A DNA stretch of 64,000 bases from Knoxdaviesia capensis (Eukaryota > Ascomycota > Sordariomycetes > Microascales > Gondwanamycetaceae). A program made the position numbers and the translations under genes. Under the pieces are notes generated by a model. The model saw nothing but the letters and a program-made list of their open reading frames with translations. It was not told where the DNA came from and did no database searches. Below are positions 42,936-54,870 of the stretch, in pieces. Location of the stretch: positions 816,875-880,874 of the forward strand of contig LNGK01000012.1 in NCBI GenBank assembly GCA_001510575.1. Direction: 5' to 3'. Each line of letters starts with the position of its first letter. Position 1 is the stretch's first letter.

Positions 42936-45039
42936 ATGCCTATCTCACCGACTCGGTTCGTCGTGGCCGCCGCCGCAGCGCTGACCACCTTCGCACCCTC
43001 GGTGGCCGGAGCTAAAGCCAAGCAGCCCTTCTCGGAGTCGCTGGCCGCGCAATCGGCGTCCAGTCTGGCTGCGCTGCCGCAGTTCGACTTCGACTCGATC
43101 ACCCCGAAAGTCAAGATGCGCTGGCACCCGTGCTTCGACGACAAGCTGCAGTGCGGGCGGCTGATCGTGCCGTTGGACTACCCCGCCGACCGTGGGGTCT
43201 CGAAGTCAGCGGCGCCGGTAAACGCGACCGCGGTGATCGCCATGATCAAGCTCCCCGCTGTGGTGCCGATGACCGACGCCACGTACGCCGGGCCGATCTT
43301 CCTCAACCCTGGCGGACCGGGCGGCAGTGGCATTGATATGGTCCTGGGCATGGGCTCGGTGATGCAGGAGATTGCCGACTCGGACACCCACCACTTCGAT
43401 ATCGTCTCGTTCGACCCGCGTGGTGTGGGCCGGACTACGCCGCGGTTCACGTGCTTCGGAAGCGATATTGCCCGCGATGCCGATGCGCTGCTGAAGCGCG
43501 GCATGTTCCCTGCCGAGCCGAACTACCGCAACATCCAGCTGAACATTGCGGAGCTGTCTGCGTACGGCGAGCTGTGCGAGAACGAGGATGTGTTCCCGTT
43601 TGTCGGAACTGCCTATGTGGCGCGCGATATGGTTGAGATGGCCGATCGTCTCAACGATCTGCGCCTGGAAACCATTGGAAAAGCCGAATCTGCGTCGGAG
43701 GCGAAGACTGGCTCCGCCAAGCTGATTCCTGCGGCGACTGACTCGAAGCAGGAACCCCTGGCTGCCCGCAGCGAGGAGGAAGAGGAGGAGGATATTCCGC
43801 TCCCGGTTCCACGGGCTGGAGGCAAGAAGTACGCCAACGAGAAGGACGTACCCCGCGTACAATACATTGGCTTCTCGTACGGCACCATTCTAGGAAACAC
43901 CTTTGCCTCGATGTTCCCCGGACGTGTTGGCCGTGTTATCCTGGACGGTGTCTGCGATGCCCCCGACTACATGGCTGCCGTGAGTAGTTTCGCTTTCCCC
44001 GAAGCTTCTTAAATAGCTGACCAGGACTAATTATGAGTTCTCCCATTCTTCTTTGCTGCAGGGCTGGTTCAAGAACCTGAACGACACCGACAGAATCTTC
44101 GATGTGTTCAGCGAGACTTGCTTCAAGTACAACTGCCCGCTGCGCAAGGACTCGGATAAGTCGGCCGACGACATCAAGAAGCGCATCAACGCGCTGATCG
44201 ACGAGCTCACCGACAAGCCCAAGTCGGTGGTGCTCTCGGGCGACCGCATCATGATCCTCACCGGCAACGACGTGCGGCTCATCTTCTTCGGCTCGTTCTA
44301 CTCGCCCATCGCCATGTTCCCGGTGGTGGCCGAGGTCATGGCCAACGCCATCTTCAACGAGACGTACGCCGTGCTCGCCGAGGCCGCGTCCGGCTGGGGC
44401 TCGCCCAAGTTCACGGACCACTGCCCCGTGCCCGGCTCCCCCGTGCCCGTGTACCAGCCCACCGGCTCCGACTCGACCTTCGGCATTGCCTGCGGCGACG
44501 CCGGCACGCTGCCGATGCCCGACGCCTTCAGCCTGATCGACTACGTGCGCGACCTGACCAACCAGTCGGCCTTTGGCTCCGTCAGCTGGACCAGCATCCA
44601 CATGACCTGCTCGCTGTGGCGCGTGCCCGGGGTGTGGCGCTTCGGCGGCGAGTTCACCACCCCCGCCGCTGACTCCAGCCTGGCGGCCGGCAAGCCCGCC
44701 GCGCCGCTGCTGTTCCTCTCGTCGCACCTCGACCCCGTCACCCCGCTCGCCAACGCCTACACCATGGCCGACAACCACCCCGGCGCCGTCGCCGTCATGC
44801 AAGAGTCGTCTGGCCACTGCGCGCTGGCGGCTGCCCCCAGCGAATGCACGCGCAACATCGTGCGCGAGTACATGGCCCACGGCGTCCTGCCCAAGGCCGG
44901 GACCGTGTGCAAGGCCGAGTGCGAGCCCTTCCAGCCCGGCTGTGATCGCTTCCACGGCACTGAGCTGCATGCTCTGTCCCCCGAAAGGGCCGTTGGTTTA
45001 GGCCGTCGCGTTCAGCATCGCCCCTTAGGTATCTTCTAG
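42936..45039 (+). CDS. Secreted TAP-like serine hydrolase (tripeptidyl aminopeptidase type)
   Basis: Exons 42936-43979 and 44062-45039 around an 82-nt intron give 673 residues. A signal peptide is evident (about residues 1-25, hydrophobic FVVAAAAALTTFAPSVAG). The alpha/beta-hydrolase core carries the oxyanion strand with NPGGPGGSG (about residue 128), the nucleophile Ser-314 in GFSYGT, Asp-572 in the HLDPVTP loop and His-600 in SGHCAL, all within the TAP/TAP_C family arrangement. Family members release N-terminal tripeptides or prolines from extracellular peptides; the exact specificity is unknown. Odd features: an acidic low-complexity insert (six consecutive Glu around residue 290) just before the nucleophile, and an Arg-rich last 25 residues without family look. 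The next in-frame ATG upstream (42861) would spoil the signal peptide, so the start at 42936 is preferred. Confidence 0.9.
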
Positions 45040-45748
45040 GTTTAGCATGTGTCTAGCCTGATTTATGTTAAGATTTTCGGGTATCTCCCCTGTTGGATTT
45101 TGTGTCTGTTGTCTTGGTATGTATGACTTGGGAGACGCTTTTCCTACGATGTTCATTTCTTTGTGTGCTGGAATTATGATGCCCTTCTTTACCACGCAGA
45201 TAGCAATATAAATATGAATTTCTTATTTTAATGATCCCGAATGGAAATTGAATGTTTGTCCGTTAGGAGTCGCTGAAGCTGTGGCCAGAAGCCGTAAAGG
45301 GAAATGTGCAGACGAACAGTTTTGTGAATTGATTGGTGGACCTGGAAGGCAAACGAGAATGCAAACAACTAACGGGAGAACAATTTTCTAACTAAACCAA
45401 TGGTCATACAAACGAAGAATTTCAAAAAGAACGTAATCTCATGCCCATCGCATCACCAACCACACCAGAAGCATACATGATGTATCGACCACCAGTCAAT
45501 CTTGTTTCCCTCCTCCTCCAAATCGCACAGCTCTGCTCTCGATGGCCATGATATCATATGACTGGGCGTTATTGTTTCGCTAGCCAAGCTCATCTTCCGA
45601 CATAGAAAAGATAATTCATACTGTTTTCGAATTCGTTCACCGACCGTTCAAATCAGAACAAAGAAAGAAGTGGAAGAGCATAATCAAAATCTGTCCAGAG
45701 AGAGCCAGACTTTCCTGGACGGGAGGGAAGCGAAAAGAGATGTGCCAT
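45040..45748. other. Convergent intergenic region
   Basis: 3' flanks of the TAP-like hydrolase (+) and sugar permease (-) genes. AT-rich sequence at about 45200-45240 could hold polyadenylation signals. No gene was seen. Confidence 0.6.
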
Positions 45749-47476
45749 TTAGGCAATCTCAACCTCCGTCACAGTTTTCTTGGGGCCCTGCTTCTCAGAC
45801 ATCGACCTCCGCATCCCATCCAATCTGTCGCTAACCTCGTAAGGCTTGATTGTGTTGGGGCTCCATTTGGCCCAGTGTCTGAAAGGGACCTTCTGCTCAA
45901 ACAACTGGTCCACCTCACTCTGGGTGCGACCCGCAATTTCGGGGACACGGAAGTAGGCATAGATGGCACAGAGAATGGCAAAGCCTCCCCAGAACAGACC
46001 CGACTTGGCTCCCCAATTCCACGAGTCTTCCGCCAGCTGGAGAGGAGCGACACCGGACGTGAAGAGGGTGGTCATGCAGTAGGTGAAGCGAGCAATGGCC
46101 ACAGTCTTGGTCTTCAGCGGCGTTGATGGCAGCAGGGTGACAAACGCGTAGGTCAACGGCCCAACGGTCACATTGTAAATGAGATTGAAGAAAACCAACA
46201 ATCCAGCCACAGACCATGCACTAGTAGTGCCAATCTGAGAGCTGACAACACCCAGGATACCGATGGCAAACAAGACAGTGATCATGCCAGCATTTCCCAG
46301 CAGATACAGGCCTCTCTGAGGCCAGAACGGCAGGATGGCAAAGGCGGCAAAGGTACCGATCATACCAACTCCATACATGACAATCTGCATAGTGAAGGCA
46401 AGGTCGGTCTGAAGTCCAGCTTGCTTCATGAAGTAGGATGCCCATCCGATCAGAGCACTACCACACATGTTCTGAATTGCCCAAATAACGCTGGCAACCT
46501 CTGTTCGGACGAGATTCTTGCCCCGGAAGCACTCGAAGAAGCTTTTCCAAGAGTCGATTCTAGTCGTACTCTCGCGCTCGTTCATTTGCCGAATAAGCTT
46601 CTCAATCTCGATGTCGGGGTCTTCAATGTGCTCGGGGATCAGGCGCACACGCGAGGCCCGGGCCTCGGCAATTCGCTCCTGGCTAACGAGCCAACGCGGA
46701 GACTCCGGGCAGAGAAACATGACGGGAAGCAAGATAACCGGCCAGACCCACTGCAAAGCGTACACTATCTTCCATGCATTGGATCCGTTGACATTCAACA
46801 TGGCGCGCAACACGGCACTACCCAGAATCTGGCCGATGATCCAGCAAACGTTGGTCCACATGGTAGCATAGCTCTGAAGAGCATCAGGGGTGATATCAAA
46901 GGCGTAACTCGGTCCCAAGGTCTGAAAGATACCCCAGCCAACTCCACAAAAGGTCTGGGCGATGATGATATGGTTCATGGACGAGGCGAAGAAGAGAGCA
47001 AAGGTCCAGGCCACAATCCAGAGAAACCCCATAAGACCGGTGCGGCGGAATCCAAGCCGATCAACGCCATATCCAACAAGAACAAGTCCGAACATTTGTC
47101 CCAGCGTCTGACCCATAGTTATTATCACTTGGAACCGTCCGGGGATTTCGTACGTGTCGTTTGAGGCTTTGCCGGCGCTGGCGGCGCTGGCCTTGATCTG
47201 GCCAAAGTCCCGAGTGAACTGTGGCATGGCGTATAGGGAACTCTGCGCAATAAGACAGAATCCTTCCATGACGATGGTGAGAGAAATGAGAAGACACCAC
47301 GTTGTGCAGCGAGGATAGTGTCGGATGAGTTCGGGAAATGTCAACGACTTGAGATGGGCATTTTCGTCGATCGGGGTGCAGGTTGCGGTGATGGACCCGG
47401 AAGGGGTCTCCACGGCAGACGAGTCATCCTTGGAGCTTTGCGTAGGAGGCGGGTTAACCTGCGCGGCGGAAGTCAT
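45749..47476 (-). CDS. MFS sugar porter, maltose permease type
   Basis: Intronless, 575 residues. About 50 cytoplasmic N-terminal residues are followed by twelve predicted membrane segments with sugar-porter signatures: DRLGFRR in the TM2-TM3 loop, PESPRWL after TM6, and the C-terminal VPEIAGRTQSEVDQLFE element after TM12 (a variant of PETKG). Overall it resembles the MAL/MTP-type alpha-glucoside:proton symporters of the plasma membrane, so maltose or a related alpha-glucoside is the likely substrate. The exact sugar cannot be read from sequence. The ATG at 47476 starts the conserved hydrophilic N-terminus; an in-frame ATG 34 codons upstream is less likely. TATATATA lies about 230 nt upstream. 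No alpha-glucosidase or AmyR-like regulator is next to it. Confidence 0.9.
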   Translation of the reverse strand: MTSAAQVNPPPTQSSKDDSSAVETPSGSITATCTPIDENAHLKSLTFPELIRHYPRCTTWCLLISLTIVMEGFCLIAQSSLYAMPQFTRDFGQIKASAASAGKASNDTYEIPGRFQVIITMGQTLGQMFGLVLVGYGVDRLGFRRTGLMGFLWIVAWTFALFFASSMNHIIIAQTFCGVGWGIFQTLGPSYAFDITPDALQSYATMWTNVCWIIGQILGSAVLRAMLNVNGSNAWKIVYALQWVWPVILLPVMFLCPESPRWLVSQERIAEARASRVRLIPEHIEDPDIEIEKLIRQMNERESTTRIDSWKSFFECFRGKNLVRTEVASVIWAIQNMCGSALIGWASYFMKQAGLQTDLAFTMQIVMYGVGMIGTFAAFAILPFWPQRGLYLLGNAGMITVLFAIGILGVVSSQIGTTSAWSVAGLLVFFNLIYNVTVGPLTYAFVTLLPSTPLKTKTVAIARFTYCMTTLFTSGVAPLQLAEDSWNWGAKSGLFWGGFAILCAIYAYFRVPEIAGRTQSEVDQLFEQKVPFRHWAKWSPNTIKPYEVSDRLDGMRRSMSEKQGPKKTVTEVEIA

Positions 47477-49548
47477 GATGGGTGGATGGGAAGAAAGAAA
47501 GGGGGGGGGAGGCTCAACAGAAGAGGATCTGACAGTTGAAGATGGGTGGTTATAAGGGAGCTGGGGATAATCTTGCAATGCCCATGAGCTTCTTGGGGGT
47601 TGTAAAGGAAATTATCAAAAGAGTTGGAGATATAGTAAGGAAAGCAGAACCGCAAAGAAAGGCAGACAGCAAGATAGAAATGGGCAGTGACTTCAAGTCA
47701 ATATATATATGCCTTGAGTGAATCGGCTAAGGAGATACCAGTGAAGATATCTGTAGAGCAGGATAGAGAAGAATGAATTCCCAAGAAGATATCAAGATGG
47801 GAAGAGAGACTCGACCGTATATACGGCTGAGGCCACTCGTCTATATAGAGAATAATAGTAGTTGGATGTGAATCAAAAACAGGATACCCAATAATCGGAA
47901 TGAGATACAACAAGGACTCTCACAAAACCACCCTCCGGGTGATGATACCAAGAGAAGAAGGATATTGGCCATTGGTGGTTTGAAGGAGAATGACTGAAAG
48001 AAAGGCTGTGAGAGGGGAATGTGATTAGGAGGGACAAAAATTCCTGGACGAGGTTCACACAGATGCAGCAAGTGTCAACCGGTCCAGCAGTACACAGAGC
48101 TCCTCCCCAGCCGACATCGTCCAGCCACACGCTGGGACGCCGAGGGTGCTTTCACAGGCAAGTTCATTCCTGGGCACTGGCTTTGATGAGGGAAGAGGAC
48201 CCGATTTCCGCAACTCTGGTCGGGCAAGTACGACGCTCAACCGGGTGGGGTGTTCGTGAGAGGGAGGAATCCTTGTGATGTGGTGGGTTGAAACATCACA
48301 ATACCATTGCCCTTGGCCGCATATGGACTTCGGCTCTGCCACAGCCAGTCACTAAGCGGCAGGGCGGTAGAGATGCATGTACAGACTCAGGTAGGACTGC
48401 CACCCGGTCCGACGATGTCTCTGTATCGTGGGCTTATCTCTCGTCTTTAGAAATAGACTGGATCTGAAGCAGTCCAGTGGGCAAGAGAGCGAGGGTTGAC
48501 TCCAAGGGAAGGGCCTATTTGCCAACATGACCAGGAGAGGGAGGAAAAACCAAGAGAGAATGGTACTCAGAGCCATGCATGGCTGCCCCAGGAGAATCCG
48601 GGGCACTCCTTCAATGGCCATGATTCTCTCTCCCCCTGCAATGTTCAGATGGTTGATATGGGATGCATAGGCACATCCCTCACTCTAGGAGACTTCTGAC
48701 TGCAAAGAATCTCACCACGTCCCCGAAGAACAAGATTGCCCTGAGATCGTATATACATAGGAGGCGGTTAGTTTCAAGTTAAGTCTTAGGTAAAAGAAAC
48801 CACTCCAGTAGTATTCGACGAGTTTCTGCGTGTCCCTTGCACGCCATATCGTAACCCTCATACCTGCTTCTGTGGGGAAGGAGATGTGCAAGGTCTTCTG
48901 CTTTGGGTTGACCCAGGCCAGTTTGTCTTTACATCTCCCTCGGCTCTCCAAGGTCTTCTTCTTTCTGTCTTTATCTTGTCTTGAAGTCCTTTCTGATATT
49001 GCTAGCGCTGTAGATATCAATAGACTTGGGGGGCTGGTACGCAGTCTACGCGTTGTCTCGCAAAGTCGTGTCTTGGAAGAGGACAATATGACGTGGGGGG
49101 TAAGATATAAATTTTCTCCCTAGGAGCTGCTGTGTGTGCTGGGAGGACAAGTCGAGAGCCCAGCACCGTGCCACAATTCAACGATGCAAGTGGCGGGCAC
49201 CTCTTTCGATACCCGCGGTTCCTTGCAGCAAGGAGGAAGAGATTGTTGACCGGGAGCGGCAAGGTGCGGATCTACACACAGTCGATAAGGTAGTAGGAAT
49301 GTCGATCTTGACACAGATGTGGCAACTCGACTGGCGCACTTACACAGGAGTGGCAAGCTTCGGGAAGTCAACGGCACTGGTGACGCCTGAGGCCCCAAAT
49401 ACCTCGATGTGGCTGAGATTGCCTGAAGCAGCAGAAGGCGAAAGAAGGGAAGAAAAAGGTAGCAAGCAAGCGAGGCATCGATCACAGGTGCATTCTGTCC
49501 CTGGGTACTGAAGGCACTCGCCACATATCTACTGGAGTGATCATCGCC

Positions 49549-49579
<31 letters not shown>

Positions 49580-49580
49580 T
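49549..49580. repeat. TC dinucleotide microsatellite
   Basis: CT/TC repeat of about 32 nt with one TT interruption, in non-coding DNA. Confidence 0.85.
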
Positions 49581-50656
49581 TCCATTCCACGGAGACGCGA
49601 CCGAAGGCACGGACGAAAGACGAAGGCGCGACGGATCTCAGAAGTCTAGACCGTCATCAGACTGGCTGCTTCTCTTATGTATCTGGTAAACGCTTGGCAT
49701 CCAATCCACCCCCACTAAGATCAGATGTATGTCTATACCTATCTATATATGGGATGAAGAGAGAGAGGGAAGGAGAGAAGGAGAGAAGGAGAGGAATGAA
49801 GGGGCAGGAAGCTGGGAGATGCTGGGTGTGAGCGATCCCTTGGGTGGCATACGACTTCTCGTGTGCTGGTGGTTGTGTATCCCTGGTCTCGCCCTCAGGG
49901 TTTCTCCTTCTCCTTCTGCTTCTTGCTTTCTGTGTCTGTCTCTTCCTTGAAGATATTCTTTGGGTGGTGGTCACTGTTGTTGATCTCGTCACCCCCAGTG
50001 TCTTGCTGTGTTCGGAGGAGGGCTTTTGGGTGTTATGTGGCTGTTGAACAAACGGGAAGAAGAACCCGGGCATTAAATTAAAAGAAGAAAATAAAATAAG
50101 ATAAAAATAAAAAGGACGAAAGAGAGAGCTTTTGTGCCACGCAAACTGTGGTCTCCACGCAATTATGGGTGTGCCTTTTTCAATATTCCGGAAGACAGCT
50201 GGCCAGTCTGCCGCCAAACAAAGGAGAAGGGAATAATGGGACAGCAACCAAGCTTGTTCGCGCGTTGGCGTCAGGGGTCTAGCCTTATAAACCGAGCTCT
50301 AAAATGGGGGTCTCCGAAGTCGATCCGCCAGTAAACGGACAGTGCCGGTAGGCTGATTTAGATGTGTAGTTCAGCGCTAAACATGCACGCTTATTGCATT
50401 CCGGCCCAACCAGCAGCATATGCACGGCTGAAGGACAGCCTGTATGGACAGGAAACATAAGCCACAGCAAACAAACAACCCCCGTTTATCCAGAATCACG
50501 AACATCTGCATTACCCAGTCATCCGCAGAGACTCCTCTCGGCAAGAGAACCCTGGATAAGCTTGGAGACTCAGAGACTATGATATTCCGAGCATAGATTG
50601 CCGTGGCAAGCAAACCAAAAAGATAAAATTGAATTAAATTAAATTCTTTTTTTAAA

Positions 50657-50677
50657 CCCCCCCCNNCCCCCCCCCCC
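50657..50677. other. C homopolymer with two undetermined bases (NN)
   Basis: C runs of eight and eleven flank NN at 50665-50666. This is an unresolved homopolymer in the assembly. Its true length is unknown. Confidence 0.9.
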
Positions 50678-51174
50678 AACTCTTCAAGCCCTTGCGTTAC
50701 ACAACGTCCCGGCAAGTGCCAAGAACGTGTCACGTGGTAGCCTATATATGTTTGGCCCGTTATTTCGTTTTAAAAGGACAGAACAGCAATAAGGGCAAGG
50801 ATCGATGATACGTGAATGAGTGAGAGACTGAGTGAGGGAGTGAGTTACGCAGGAATGGAGAAAGTATCTGCCCTTTGAACTCACGCACGTCGTGTCTTTC
50901 TCCCCTTCTCGCATCACTTTCCTTCCACGGCCAGCTGCTGATTCCCAGCGGCTGATAATTTCGCTCGTGCCTTTTTCTGTTTCTGCTCAGTATTGTCTCC
51001 CTGTTGCCAAGTTAGACTCGAAACAAGGGGGCGGGAAGCACGAAGAAGAAGACCGAGATACACACACAGAGGGAGAGAGAATAGACAGAAGTGGGAAGAT
51101 ACGAGCCGCCCAGAAAGGGGCAAGATACATCCAGCTGCCTCATCTGTTCATCATTCAGTCGCCATCATCGAAGC

Positions 51175-53504
51175 ATGGTGCCGCATTTCTTCCGCGGACG
51201 GGGAGTTCTACGCGTCCTCGCCGTGTTTGCTGTTGCCATCATCACCTTTGTGTCGTTGTCCAGTCTCGGGAGCACCGTGACACTGGTGCCCTCGTTAACG
51301 AACGCCGATGGCTCCACGGGCCCCAGCCGACACGGAACACAGAGCCCGTTGAACGACCACAAGCCAGCAGCCTCGGTCCCCGATCCAGGCGCTCCGCTGC
51401 TGGCCGACCCGGAGGTGGATCCCGCCGCCGCCGACGCCGGAAAGGCTGCAGTTGGAGCACCAGCAGGAGAAGCTGATGGCGGCGAACATGCGGCCACGTC
51501 TGACCCTAGCACTGCTGCCGGGTGGCAACAGATCGTCAGCAGCGCAAGCGCCCAGGCCCACTGCTCCAACTACGCGTCTCACTCTCGCGTTGCACATGAG
51601 CCGCTGTCGTCTGGAAACTTCAAGCTGGCCTACCAGCGACCCGACGAGCAGTGTCGCACATTCCGGTCGCCTGCGGTCGAGGCCACCATCACACGCATGA
51701 AGGGAGTCATTGCCGATCCCGACCTGTACCGCCTGTTCGAGAACACCTTCCCGAACACGCTCGACACCACCATCAAGTGGATGGGCGCCGCCGCAAACAA
51801 CTCCGACGAGGAGTTGGCATTTGTCATTACCGGCGACATCAACGCGATGTGGCTGCGCGACAGCGCCAACCAGCTGCAGGTGTACCGCGACATTTTCTCG
51901 TCGCCCACAGACGAGCTTGCCGCGCTGTTCCGGGGCGCCATCAACCTGCAGGCCAGGTATATTGCGCTACACCCGTACTGCAACGCCTTCCAGGCCCCGC
52001 CGGAATCCAAAATCGCCAACGGCATGGGTGGCACCGGCTCGACCGTGCACCCGCCGTTCAACCCCATGGTGGTGTCGACCTGCAACTTTGAGCTCGACTC
52101 GTTCGCCGCCTTCCTCCAGCTCTCGCACGACTACGCCAACGCCACCGGAGACGTCGAGTTCTTTGGCAAGTTCCAGTGGGTTCCGGCTGTGGAGGTGATG
52201 CTGTCGACCGCCAGAGCCATGATGGAGCCGACGTACGACGAAGACACCGGAAAGCCGCTGGTCTCGCCGTACCGCTTCAACTCGCACACTAACACCATGA
52301 CCGGCACGCTGAACCTGGTGGGCACCGGCAACCCGGTCATGCGCACCGGCCTGGTCCGGTCGCCGTTCCGGCCCAGCGACGACACGTCGGTGTTTGAGTT
52401 CCTGATCCCGGCGAACATGATGTTCGCCAGCTACCTCGACCTGACCGCCACCATTGCCGAGCAGCTGAAAGACGCGCCCAAGCGCCTGGCCGGCGAGATG
52501 CGCGAGATGGCCAAGACCATCCGCGATGCCATCACCAAGTACGCCGTGGTGCCGTCGCCAACGGGCGACGGCGACATGTACGCGTACGAGGTCGACGGCT
52601 ACGGCGGCCGCAACTTCATGGATGACGCCAACGTGCCGTCACTGCTGTCGGCGCCGTTTATCCGGTACGTCGACCAGAAAGACAAGGTGTACCAGAACAC
52701 TCGGAAGTTTGTGCTGAGCACGCACAACCCGTGGTACTGCAAGGGTCCCGTTATCAACGGCGTTGGCAGCACGCACATCAAGCCCGGGGCCGCCTGGCCC
52801 ATGTCCAACGCCATCCAGGTGATGACCAGCGATGACGACGAGGAGATTGAAAAGGCGGTGGCGGAGCTGTTGTCCAGCACACACGGGCTCGGCCTGATCC
52901 ACGAGAGCATCAGCAGCCAGAGTGATTCTCAGTACACACGGCCATGGTAAGTCCTTTGGGTTCCCTTGTTTGTCTTGAGAATCGGGTTTCTTCTTCGTGT
53001 CACTGGTTTCGGGAGTTTTGAGGTGTCCGTTCCACACCTGTGACTCCGTCCCTCCCTCCCTCCCCTTTTGGGCAAGATGTCTTGTCAGACGTGTCGCCGT
53101 TCATCGCAAACGCCGTAACGCTGGACAAACGCCGGACTGGTGGGGTGGGGGGGGATACGGATGTCAGTTTCCGAAGTTTTGCCACCCGGGAAAACCGGCA
53201 GTCGTCTATCCGGAGGGTCAGCAAACGACTTATGTTGGGGTGTTGCAAGTGGAAGGGATGGAGGGGGAAGAGACCTCCAGCTAGCTGTCTGTGTGTGTTT
53301 GTGTGATTGTAAAACTAACCGATTCTCTTTTTCAACAGGTTCTCGTGGGCAAACGGACTGTTTGCTCAAATGATCCTGGATCTGGAGAAGCGCAAGCCGG
53401 CGTTGCTCGCGAAAAGTTTCCAGTCCTATTACAAGCCGCCGCTGCCTGTAACGCCCGGCTCTCAGCAGGGCGATCCTGAGGAACTCAACCCGTTCGAAAG
53501 CTGA
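51175..53504 (+). CDS. GH125 exo-alpha-1,6-mannosidase (MUG157-like)
   Basis: Exons 51175-52946 and 53339-53504 join through a split Trp codon to 645 residues. Residues 10-32 form a single hydrophobic segment after a basic N-terminus, so a type II membrane anchor or uncleaved signal. An Ala/Pro/Asp-rich linker extends to about residue 125. The catalytic (alpha/alpha)6 domain follows with family-typical GDINAMWLRDSANQ at 220-233, NTMTGTLNLVGTGNP, GYGGRNFMDDANVPSLL and the final FSWANGLFAQMI, which sits across the intron. GH125 enzymes remove terminal alpha-1,6-linked mannose from glycans by inversion. The S. pombe member Mug157 is meiotically up-regulated; its fungal role is unsettled. The ATG chosen puts the membrane segment at the extreme N-terminus. 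Confidence 0.93.
52947..53338 (+). other. 392-nt intron of the GH125 gene
   Basis: GTAAGT donor, CTAACC branch candidate about 20 nt before the AACAG acceptor. Long for this genome and situated near the 3' end of the gene. It has a CT-rich run and G runs at about 53140-53155. It has no frame continuous with both exons, so retention would truncate the protein before its last 55 residues. Confidence 0.8.
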
Positions 53505-54870
53505 AATGTGTTGAGGGTATATGTTAGGTGTTTTTGTCGGACGAACATGTCGTGGTGGAATACACTCTCGTGGTTGTGGGCTAGTTGGGCCACATCATCC
53601 TGGCCTCAAACATCTGTGTGTGTGTGTGTGTGTGTTTTGGATTCCATCTGTTTCTGGAGCATTCTTATCTTGTTGTATCTGAGCACTTGATTCTTTTCTA
53701 TTCGTCTGAGTCTATGGACGTGACCCTGTTTTTTGCCCCGTTTGGTGATATCGCTGTGTTGATAGCCCAGCCGAGGCGTTTGTTATCAGTGGTGAGCGGA
53801 GAAGGACAAGCCGGGTATGCGGCAGCTTATCCTGTTCGACAGCGGCGACCAGGGTGCAGATTGAAAGAAGCGGGAAATGATCGCCGACCGAGAGAATCGG
53901 AGAGGATTGCGGAAGCGATGAGTGTGTTCTTTTTGCAGTATGTGTCTTTTGGGATCGTGATGTGAAGATGGCAGAGGGACATTGAACCAAAGCTGGCATT
54001 AGAACACGGCCGTCAGTTATCTGGCAATCAAGCCACCTCCTGATAGCTGTCGAGCGTCGTCATCACGAAGACAGCAAAGACCGGGGCGGTAATAAAACGT
54101 TCTAGACTTGTCCAGCCAGTTCCACCTTGCATTGTGAATTTTTAGCTGTTGCCTTTTCATGTTTCAGTGCACGGCCAGGATCAAATCAGTGGGGAGAAGA
54201 ACAAGAGCCAGGTTTTGAATGGGGTTAATCTTAATCGAGTTGCTGTAACAGCCTCCGCAGATAATGCAAATACTCGTTGGACGTCGTCGAATGCAGCCAA
54301 AAACCGCAGCGAGCATGGCGAAGATTCACCGAACGAGATTTGAGGCAAATTTCCACCACGGGAATCACTTTCACTTTGGCCACGGAAGGCGGCGGGTCAA
54401 GAAGTTAGAAAAAAAAAATTTAAAAATTGATTTTGGTCGGGCTTTTGGGCGAGATGATTCATCACGCTTCTTCTCCTCTCCTGAACTAATTCACTTCATG
54501 TCATCACCGCCGTCTTGGCGAAGACGGCGCACATCCGTCTTATTCCCAGCAGCTCTTTTTTTTTCCTGCTTTAATCTCGACATAACCCAGCCGGCGATAA
54601 ACTACGCGGCGTTATCAACAGCACAAGCAAACGCCAAAAGTCTTGCGCTCATTCCAGCTTGGTTTTCTCGAACAAATCATGGCCTTCTCCCGGTTGAGTC
54701 ATGGCCGCGACTGTCTTTTGGAATTCCCGAACACCTGAAAAAAAAGAAAGAAGAAAAAAACCGCTACTAAGCACCAACTGTCTCGTCTCTCTCTTTGGTT
54801 GATTGCCTCCTCTACGCGCCGGCCTCCGACCCATACATCCACTCCAACGCCGCCGGGCCTGGTCCGAGTC
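53505..54870. other. Intergenic region between GH125 and phosphatase-like genes
   Basis: Contains a TG microsatellite at 53615-53634 in the GH125 3' flank. No gene was recognised. The frame of the next gene is open before its ATG but without an ATG. Confidence 0.55.
53615..53634. repeat. TG dinucleotide microsatellite
   Basis: Ten TG units about 110 nt after the GH125 stop codon, probably within its 3' untranslated region. Confidence 0.85.

Larger units (their letters stand above)
47477..51174. other. 3.7 kb divergent intergenic region
   Basis: Upstream DNA of the sugar permease (-) and GH125 (+) genes. It contains a TC microsatellite at 49549-49580, a CreA-type GTGGGG at about 48245-48250 (chance not excluded), and a C homopolymer interrupted by two undetermined bases at 50665-50666. 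A TATATAT lies at about 50742. Frames of up to 190 codons here are low-complexity and unlike proteins. Confidence 0.55.

Noticed and set aside
43936..44970. 344-codon open frame antisense to the TAP-like hydrolase
   Set aside because: Gly/His/Arg-rich shadow of a GC-rich exon; no family features.
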